From Allium sativum (lineage: Eukaryota > Streptophyta > Magnoliopsida > Asparagales > Amaryllidaceae): DNA of 64,000 bases. A program made the position numbers and the translations under genes. Shown here in pieces: positions 56,201 to 64,000 of the stretch; positions within the stretch are counted from its first letter, which is position 1, and the number at the start of each line of letters is the position of its first letter. The DNA lies in the NCBI GenBank assembly GCA_030737875.1, contig CM060920.1, forward strand, positions 480,654,861-480,718,860. Direction: 5' to 3'. The notes beneath the pieces were generated by a model that was given only the letters and a program-made list of their open reading frames with translations, searched no databases and was not told the DNA's origin.

Positions 56201-59200
56201 ATTAATTCAAAACAAACTAATTTAGTAATCAGTTCTAGTTAAAACAGTTGACTTCATCAATTCAAATCACGGTTATCTTGTTAACCAGTCCTAATTAGTT
56301 CTTTATTTAAATTAATTAATAATATAATTAATTTAAATAATTCTTTTTAATTGTTTCCTAAAAACAATAAACCAAAACTTAGCCGTTAGGTCAATTTCTT
56401 CCCATCTACTTATAAATCTTAATAATATCAGCAATTTGCTTTATATAATCATTTGATAATCACTTACAAATTTAAATAATAAATAATAAATATTTATTTT
56501 CTTTTTATAAACTTTTATTCAAAATAATATCTTTTAAAATCTATCTTCAATTATAAATTAATTTTATCACTTCATTACCGTCGATTTACCGGACGGTAAA
56601 CCAATATTTGAAAAATGATTGATTTATAGGCCATGTATTGCCAATCACTCAACCAATATGACTCATTGGTTTAAACAGAACAAATGTTGAATTTCAGGTT
56701 AGCGGTCAATAACCAAATCAATCATTCAATCAGATGGGTTTAACCAGTTCATATAATGATAATACGGGAGTACATAACTTTTAATATATTTGAGGTATCC
56801 CGTTGGATCCCTCCAACCTGTACTTCTCTACATTCAAATGGTTATCTCAATATAATGTCATTTAATTCAATTTAACTGATATGACAGTAAATAACGATTA
56901 TTTAATAGGAACCAATTAACACAATTCAAACAATTTAACATGTTTATTTTATAAACGTGACCAACAAGGTAAGTTACCTCGTTTGGAAATAATCGTTAAA
57001 ATAACGATTAGATTTCATTTAAATTTAACTAACATGCAATTCAACCAATTCGTACAACATATATGTAAACACTCAGCACACGGCAAACAATTAGCAAGCA
57101 TAGCATACAAATTATAAAACCCAACTTATATAAAATATAAGTGGGAAGAACCGAGTGAGTTTAACTCACCTTGAATTTGATTCTGTTGTTAAAACGGTTC
57201 GTTTAATTAAATTAAACGAGTGTTTAGTTTAACTAAAAATCCCAATTGCGTCATGTTATGATCTAGTGCTTGCCAACGCGATTCCAACAGCACCTTGTTT
57301 GTTCCATTCTGTGCAAGTATGAACGTGTTACACATATTATAATATATGATTTTATTTTAAACAAACATTTAATTATTATTTTTAAAAATAAAATATCAAA
57401 TGTACTAATTTAATTTCAATTAATCTTAAATTAAAAATGTGAATGGGCCCTTACCCAACGTCTTCTAGCCCACGTACACACAGCTTGACCGCTTCGTGCC
57501 TTGTTTTCCTCTGATCTGTACAAAGACTCTCACTTGGTTTCCCCGCATATCACCTTGTTCCTTCCTATTTCTTTCTTTCTCTTTGTTTTTTTTGGGCCTT
57601 AAGATGATCAGCCCAATGCCCCCACGCAAGTCCACTGCTCCCATACACTATCATCACAAGTACATGGTAGCTCTTCTTCCCATTTGCCATACCATGCTGC
57701 TCCGTAATCCTTCCTCCCCTTCTAGTTTCGTGTTTTCCATCTTTTTTTTTTGCATGGCCCGCAGGCCCATTAACGAAAATACCTCCCATTGGCCAACGCA
57801 TGCATGTATCATGCGTCTCCCTTCCCGTCCTATTCTTGCCAGCAACAACTTCCATTTCGTTCTACCCTTTATATTTTTTTTCTTCTTTCTTAAAACTAAT
57901 ACCAGTGAATAAGTATTTAAATGTTAAAGTTGTATTGAATGGTGAATGATACCACTTAGGTTGCGTTTGCACATAATTACCAAAGTCCACCAACACTATT
58001 CCAGTTATGTCTACAGTACATCTTCCTCCGCCTTCAACTTTCGAAACCGCCACTCCTCCTCATTGTTTTTACCCCATGTGCATCCCCTCCCACCTGTATT
58101 GCTCCTTTACGGTCTCTTTTTACAGCTGCAAATTAGTTTGGGTTCGTTTCAAAATGGGTGTATGGTTGCTGAGAGGCTACTACCATCAAAAATATCCAAC
58201 AAAATAATGCTTGAACTACTGGAAATAACACCAGTTGAAAGCGCATGGCAAGGAGAACCAAAATAAAATTGTTTCCGGATTTTAGAGTTTACATTACAAT
58301 CTAGATTTGAGTTGAGGAAGTGTGGTTTTTCATTGCTGAAAAGAAAAATATAATGAAGCAATAGTTGTTTATATAATTGAGAACAACGTGGAAGCCAAGT
58401 TTTAGCATATAGGTTTGCAGAATTATGTAGGGTAGTTGTGTGATGGGCGTGATTTCTTTTCAAATAGAGTAGGATGAATTTTCGTCACATTAGACGGAGA
58501 CTTGGTACTTAGGGCTGCTACAGATGTGTTAGTTGGTAGGTGCGTTGTACATAATTTAAGTAGAGTTGTACGGATTTTATTTCTTTGGAGCGAAGTGAGA
58601 CTAAAAAAATGTACATGGTATGCTTCAGTTGCTTCGACACATCAGGTTTCCGCACATTACTTTGCAGAAAGAAAGCTACGTAATGTATTATTTATATAGT
58701 ATGGTATAATTTTAATATTATTTTATCATAACCACTCATACCATGATCTTTTCGCAAAATTAACCTCTCATATGATTTTTAATTCAAGATAAAACACCTA
58801 ATCCTAGCATAAAAAATATTTCGGACCCGATGGGACAGGTTTCATCGAATTTCGAGGTCGTTTGTGAAAAGTCCTTTATAAATATCGATGAAAAATCAAG
58901 TGTTTAAAATTCCTGTAATTACATAAAAAATCAAAAAAAATATGAGATCTTGACCTTTTACTGGACCTCTTCCTAACGGGTCCAATGAATCTTGTTTCGT
59001 CAAATTTGGATTTCGTTTGGCCAGTCGTTTATTCATTAAAAGTTACCTCTGTCAAAATAATCTAAACAATTAAATAAAAACAAGGGCGTTTTTGGCTGCC
59101 GAAGTCACATACAACATCCATTTGCCACGAAACTTGATTTTTAATACAATAATTTAATGATATGGTTCCAATGAAACTAATTTCATCGAAAACGGAGACC

Positions 59201-59774
59201 GTTTGCAAAAATGACTATTTTTAACGCTTATAAAATATCAAATAAAATATTAATTAAATTCCAAAATAATTCAAATAAAAATAATAATAAATTATTATCG
59301 TCATATTTATCCAAATAAAATTATCATATAGTTATACAACTTGATATAGTCAATTTTGAGTCAAGACGGTGTCCAAATTATATTAAAACCCTATTATTTC
59401 AATAAATAAACGTTATATTTAATAACGATTTCCATAGCGACTATTTTAAAATTTGTTTTGGACAAAACTAACCATCTATAATACGAAATCTCAATTTTTC
59501 TCTTTCATATGAAAATTTCAATCAACTAGATTCCAACGTTTCTAGTTTCACAGAAATCCGACTTATAACGGATCATATATATCCAGTTAAAGTTCAAAAT
59601 TCAATATTACGAACTGCAATGCCATTTCGAACTCGATTTATATTATACATAAATTTAACGTTCAAACTTTGTTTTAAATAAACGAAATCAATATTAAATT
59701 CATTAATATTCCAATAATATTTAAAATAATGAATTAAATTAAATATTAGACTACCAAAATTACGGGAGATTACA
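53293..59774 (-). mobile_element. Very long solo LTR I
   Basis: Starts TGTAACGGCCCATGG and ends GGGAGATTACA, inserted in the copia RT with a near-perfect duplication GGATA (53288-53292) versus GGAGA (59775-59779). Both ends resemble chromovirus B's LTR: ACAATCAAAACCGC near 53972 matches 5893, and ATCGAAAACGGAGACCGTTTGC near 59186 matches 6711. I find no second copy of either end, no primer site and no polypurine tract, so it is read as a single 6.48-kb LTR. The orientation is inferred from B. 54250-57400 is AT-rich with nothing recognisable; 57420-58700 is less AT-rich and lacks a counterpart in B. ORFs at 57496-57912 and 57946-58266 are low-complexity. Confidence 0.65.
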
Positions 59775-60638
59775 GGAGAATTGAAATATTTTTTGGAGTT
59801 GAGGTTGTAAGGAATACTGATGGGATCTTTCTATCTCATAGGAAATATGTGCTACCCTTACTTGACGAAACAGGAAATCTAGCAGTAAAGCCAAGTAGAA
59901 CTCCAATAATACCAACTCTAACCTAGCAATGATGGAGAACCATTCAATGATCCGGAGTGATACGGAATGCTTGTTGGAAAATTAAATTACTTAATTATGA
60001 TTAGACCATATTTGTCATATACAATTACTGTAATTAGTCAATACATGGCATCACCCAATGTATACCAATGGAAGGCATTGAGGAAGATTCTTGGATATTT
60101 AAAAGGCACAGTAGGACAGGGAATCATGTATTCTAATCATAACTGTACAAAAGTAGAGTGCTTTACTGATGTAGATTGGGCAGATTCGAGAGCAGATAGG
60201 AGATCAACTTCGAGTTATTGTATGTTTGTGGGTGGAAATGTGATATCATGGAAGAGTAAGAAGTAGAGTATTGTAGAACGTTCAAGTGTAAAATCTGAGT
60301 ATAGCTTGATGACAACAACAGTGTGCCAGATTATATGGATAAACCATCTTTTAACTGAGGTTGGTTTAAAGGTAGAAGTGCCAACAATACTGAATTGTGA
60401 TAATCAAGCAGCCTTACACATTGCTTCAAACCTAGTGTTTCATGAATGGACCAAGCATATATAAGTGGATTGCCACTTCATCAGAGAGAAGATTCAGCAA
60501 GGCTTGTTTGTACAAGATATGTGAAGACTAGTGATCAGATTGCTGATAAGCTTACTAAAGCTGTTGATGGGAATCGAATGAAGTACTTATGTGGAAAGTT
60601 GGGCATGGTAAATCTACATGCTCTGACTTGAGGGGGAG
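59775..60638 (+). pseudogene. copia RT end and RNase H
   Basis: Resumes as GELKYFFGVEVVRNTDGIFL, joining the FHTKDLG block before LTR I. 59967-60266 reads MLVGKLNYLIMIRPYLSYTI, then TVISQYMASPNVYQWKALRK and VECFTDVDWADSRADRRSTS, the start of RNase H with its first Asp. A stop at 60265 interrupts it. ERSSVKSEYSLM (the catalytic Glu block) and LNCDNQAALHIASN (the next Asp) follow. The C-terminal TSDQIADKLTKAV and KYLCGKLGMVNLHA end the gene 10 bases before the polypurine tract. Confidence 0.88.
60630..60638 (+). promoter_or_regulatory. Polypurine tract of copia H
   Basis: GAGGGGGAG immediately before the 3' LTR, the usual copia form. Confidence 0.9.
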
Positions 60639-60905
60639 TATTATCAGAAATGTTGATATGATGATGTTGCTTTGTTGCTGATGCATGTGCTTGTTGTTCT
60701 TTGATGTGTGTGCTGCTCATTTTCAATAAGTGTAGCGTATTTGCTTTTGTTCTTTTATTTTTAGTTTGGGCCTCGGAGTCTTGTTAGGCCTGAGTGGGCT
60801 TGCTCCTTTATTTCATTTAGACTTTTGTATAAATACTTGTAATCTATATTTCAGCATCTAAGATGAATAAGTTGAATTTCATTTTCCCTCTCTTATTTTG
60901 CAACA
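60639..60905 (+). repeat. 3' LTR of copia H
   Basis: 267 bp, matching 49827-50102 (shared lines such as GGCCTGAGTGGGCTTGCTCC). Followed by AAAAT. Confidence 0.9.
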
Positions 60906-60910
60906 AAAAT

Positions 60911-62690
60911 AAAGTAATGTAAAGAGAATTTTGACCGATAATGGCCAGAATGTTAGACCTTGAACATTGCTCTATCCAAACTTCCAATACCATTCAACTT
61001 CGAACCTATGAGCCTACTAGGAAGAAAACAGAAGGAAGAGGAGTGGGTCCGACATAAAGTCTGGCGAGCTGTTATGATTACTAGCACCATTGATAAGCAA
61101 TGGAAACATATAAAATGGTAGTTTCAGTGTCAAATGGGGTAAGCGTTCATGTACACCTAAAGCGAACATATAGAATGGCATAAAAGGTTAAACATAGGGT
61201 TAACTTTTCTCATTCCATAGAAATTTGACTATTTGCACTTTCACGATTACAGAACACAATATAATTAGGATGGATTTCCTAATACAACCCATTGAACGGC
61301 TAACCATAGAGTGATTGACTATGCCCACTATGGGTCTTGGGTTTATCAGGCCCGACCTATCAATAGAAAGATATAGTATTAGCTACAGGTGTTACGGTGT
61401 CTTTTTTCCCCTTCCTGGCTAAATGCACGTACATTGACCCATTGGAACGCACTCGTACCCACCCTCGGTTTGGACCAACTTACTACATAGCACAACACGA
61501 TGTGTCCCCTTTCCTCTTATAATGAGGCCATACGTGATAAAAGGGTATGCTTTCTGCTGCTGAACACCAATAGACAAATAATACTCGGTCCAAATCCCCA
61601 TTTATTTGGCCCTTTATAAAAACAATTATTATAGAATGCCTTGTTGCGAGAATACAAGAAGAAAATTACTAAACGCCTATTTTGTTATGCCACCGTAGAA
61701 ATATTAGCTAACGCCAAGGCCACCATAGAAATACTAACGTTGAGCGCCTACTTACATAGACCCTCATAGAATAACAAACATCTAGGCTACCATAGAATAT
61801 TATTTATTATCATCATCGAATGCTTACTTACATAAACCCCCATAGGATTATCAATGAATGCCTAGTTACAAGGCCTCATGGAATAGCCATAGAAACCACT
61901 ACCATAGATTAACCACAGAATTTTGGCATGTAACTTAGTGTCATTTTAAGCTTAATATTTATTAATCCTAACAGTTCATTTATCGTAGAATAACACCAAA
62001 TCACAAGTCCCTATAAAATATCGCCTAATTGCATGGCCAGCATAGAATATCTCCTAATCACAAGGCCACCAAAGAATATTGCTTATAATTAGACTTAACC
62101 CAATACTAGTAAGCCTCTTTCATTCTTCACAACATCTAGTTAATACAAGGTTGCACTTAAACCCCATTGTTTAAGTATTATTCTTTGTAATTATACAATT
62201 TATCATTTTCGTTATGAAACCCTATTCAGTCCCAATTTCCAATGCCAAAGTTACTTATTGATTTAAACTAATTTTGCCCAATTCAGTCATATTCTCCATT
62301 TACAGTTCTAGTCATATTCGTATTTGCAAATAAAATATGTTTGTTTATTATGAATCCCCGATCTATCAAATTTACGCAAATATATGTTACAGTTCATTTT
62401 TTTATCATAACCTATACTAAAGCCACTCTACAAGCTTAATCGAGTTTGCCTATTATCAATCCAGCATTCCCTTTACATTTCAAATCACATGTCAAATTAG
62501 CCCTACATTATCAAATCACGTTTCCATTATTCCAATATAATTAGATTCCCAAAAGTGCACAAAAAGGATAATAATCAATCGTATAAAATTAAGTGCATAA
62601 TGAGTGCCTAAATCGGTCGTATACGATGTGCACAAATAAAGGATTATAATCAGTCATAGGCAATTAAGCACATTAATATTTGCCTAAATC
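60911..62690 (-). mobile_element. LTR remnant G, right part
   Basis: Continues the LTR from 49826. CCGACATAAAGTCTGGCGAGC near 61050 matches the AGACATAAAGCCTGAGTAAG line of LTR D, giving the same orientation. 61670-62060 repeats a loose line such as AGGCCACCATAGAATATTG several times. Nothing coding. The right end is not resolved. Confidence 0.55.
61670..62085. repeat. Loose CCATAGAAT repeats in LTR G
   Basis: About a dozen scattered copies of CCATAGAA(T/A) or CATAGAATAT preceded by GGCC- or GGCTA-like words at 25-45 base intervals; strongly diverged. Confidence 0.6.
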
Positions 62691-62699
62691 AGTCGTATA

Positions 62700-63503
62700 T
62701 AAATTGAAAAGTCGTGTATTGTGACTTAGAGTAGGTTCTTTGTATATGGAATATGTGGAACCGAATGTGATATTATGACTTATCTAATACAATAGTTATG
62801 TAAGTAAATATTAAACATAATAAGATATCACAAATAAGTAAATGAAGGAAGAAAAGTGACACCAGGAATTTTATACCGGTTTGGACTTCCCGTCCTGTGT
62901 CCTGTCCCGGACTCCTTCCGAAATTCAACTGTCAACACCCTCACTTCACCTGGAGGAAAAGGTTCACAACACACCCGAGCACCGACACAGATTTCTTGCC
63001 TAAGCACTGACACAGGACTTCAACAAGCAACAAGAGTTTGACTTCTGATTGTGTTCTTGAATAACACTGAATAGCCAATAGTTTAAGTACACTCATCCTA
63101 TAATCTTATCCTCAAGTATATAACGTGTATATGAAGATTAAAGGAAGTATATTGCTTATTGAATCAAGAGATTTGAAATAAATTCAATGATTCAAAAGCA
63201 ATATGATCTTTTTAGAGAGCTTTTAGAATGCAAGAGAACTTAGAAATAAAGATCAAGATATAGAATAGAAATCAGTAAGAATTGGTGATATGTAAAACAA
63301 GTTCGTGATGTATATATAATGATTGAAAAGTATTCAATGTTCATGAAGAGTTTAATCTAAGAGAAGCAACCATTTCTTTCAGAAATCAAAAGGAATATCT
63401 TCATGAAAGAAAGTGGCCTTTTAAAAATATGGCTGTTATTGTCGAGTCAGTTAACTGGTATAAAATTCACCAGTCAATTAGTCGAATATAAAAAGTATAT
63501 ATA
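62700..63503 (-). mobile_element. Probable copia-type LTR remnant
   Basis: The line GTGACACCAGGAATTTTATA followed by CCGGTTTGGACTTCC (62857-62891) resembles a line common in plant copia LTRs (gag-proximal 'ACGTGGTTCGG' segment). The small ORFs at 62828-63041 overlap on both strands and are not supported. Ends not resolved. Confidence 0.35.
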
Positions 63504-64000
63504 TGTTGACGGCAAAATATGTCGTAAACACCCAAGATTCTTAATTGCTTAAGAATTGTAGTTTCACATGGAAATATAAGTGTAGAAAGTAGTAAATACC
63601 ACAAGAGATTTATAGTGGTTCAATCCCGTGAGGGGCCTACGTCCACTTTGGAAGAGTCACTGATATTTTTTTGTCAATAAAGAGTTACAAGCTTAGGACT
63701 ATCTCATGACATCTTTTTACAAACATTTCTAATTATTTTGATGTCATAATCATCGTATATGAATATTGGGGAAAATTCACTTTTGTTCTTCTTCTTCCTC
63801 AAAGCATAGATGTCATTAAAGAGGTCACTTGGAGCTCTCAAGAGGTGTCAAATCAACCAATTTCCGACAACCTTTGAAGTGTGAGCTTGGGGGTATTTAT
63901 AGTGGAGTGGTTAGGTGGGAGTAGGGGACCACAATAGTACATTTCAGACCCCCAATTCACAGTCTTCTAGAAACTCGGACCCCTTCTCCATGCCAAAAAA
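63504..64000 (-). mobile_element. LTR J, entering from the right edge
   Basis: TGTTGACGGCAAAATATG at 63504 looks like an LTR terminus (minus-strand end GCCGTCAACA). The minus strand has CACTATAAATACCCCC near 63907-63892, a good TATA box. The plus-strand line ACAAGAGATTTATAGTGG then GGCCTACGTCCAC (63600-63645) is again copia-like. The element extends beyond the window. No primer site follows the terminus, so this would be its 3' LTR or a solo LTR. Confidence 0.5.

Larger units (their letters stand above)
49827..60905 (+). mobile_element. Ty1/copia element H (decayed, interrupted)
   Basis: Short LTRs (49827-50102 and 60639-60905), primer site, gag, protease, integrase, RT, RNase H and polypurine tract in copia order (integrase before RT), with TSD AAAAT. 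LTR I (53293-59774) interrupts RT. Without it the element is about 4.6 kb. Every gene has stops and frameshifts. LTRs differ by roughly a tenth, so the insertion is old. I do not assign a copia lineage. Confidence 0.92.

Noticed and set aside
57496..57912. 138-residue plus-strand ORF inside LTR I, rich in Phe, Ser and Pro
   Set aside because: Low-complexity, overlaps ORFs on both strands, no domain or signal that would support a gene; it sits in a pyrimidine-rich block that keeps frames open by composition.
53293..59774. Full-length element rather than solo LTR
   Set aside because: No internal repeat of either terminus, no primer-binding site or polypurine tract, and no gag-pol motifs seen.
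62828..63041. Overlapping 61-residue ORFs on both strands
   Set aside because: Mirror-image frames in an LTR-like segment, no motif.

Overview
This window is a stack of nested LTR retrotransposons from a plant nuclear genome, almost certainly a seed plant with abundant intergenic repeats. Supporting evidence is the Ty3/gypsy chromovirus LTRs (TGTAACA...TTACA), a Tat-lineage gypsy element with a second RNase H and an antisense extra ORF, a Ty1/copia element, initiator-tRNA-Met primer sites, and 5-bp target-site duplications (TSDs). I see no intact host gene, rRNA or tRNA gene, or CRISPR array. Every coding relic is broken by stops, frameshifts or deletions.

Left third (1-24514). An old plus-oriented LTR remnant (1-660 and 12614-13708) is split by non-autonomous element A (661-12613, minus, TSD GGTAC). 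A is itself split by chromovirus B (5148-9505, minus, TSD CCTTC), which keeps the end of RT, RNase H, integrase and a chromodomain. At 13709 a 5'-truncated Tat-lineage element begins: RT, RNase H, a second RNase H and integrase on the plus strand, an antisense coiled-coil ORF, hairpin tandem repeats, a polypurine tract, and a 3' LTR (23455-24514).

Middle (24515-50000). An LTR remnant C (24515-27183 and 48722-49050) is split by element D (27184-48716, minus, TSD TTGAT). D has LTRs of about 4.64 kb around only 1.76 kb of internal DNA. D's left LTR is split by sister element E (29363-39853, plus, TSD CTATG), with LTRs of 4.24 and 4.27 kb around 1.98 kb. D and E are LARD-like deletion derivatives of a chromovirus. 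Both keep a relic of the gag start and of the integrase chromodomain, and between primer site and polypurine tract nothing else is recognisable. Their LTRs share a set of ordered sequence devices: a GTCGAC array upstream of the TATA box, a duplicated 30-bp motif, a foldable CCGG-rich module, a GGTTAAGT/ACTTAACC hairpin array, and a splice-acceptor-like polypyrimidine tract.

Right third (49051-64000). A chromovirus RNase H/integrase fragment (49051-49592) abuts LTR remnant G (about 49609-49826 and 60911-62690). G is split by a Ty1/copia element H (49827-60905, TSD AAAAT), whose RT is split by a very long solo LTR I (53293-59774). The window ends in copia-like LTR material on the minus strand. 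Nesting order and LTR divergence agree: E is youngest, D older, A, B, H and Tat much older.
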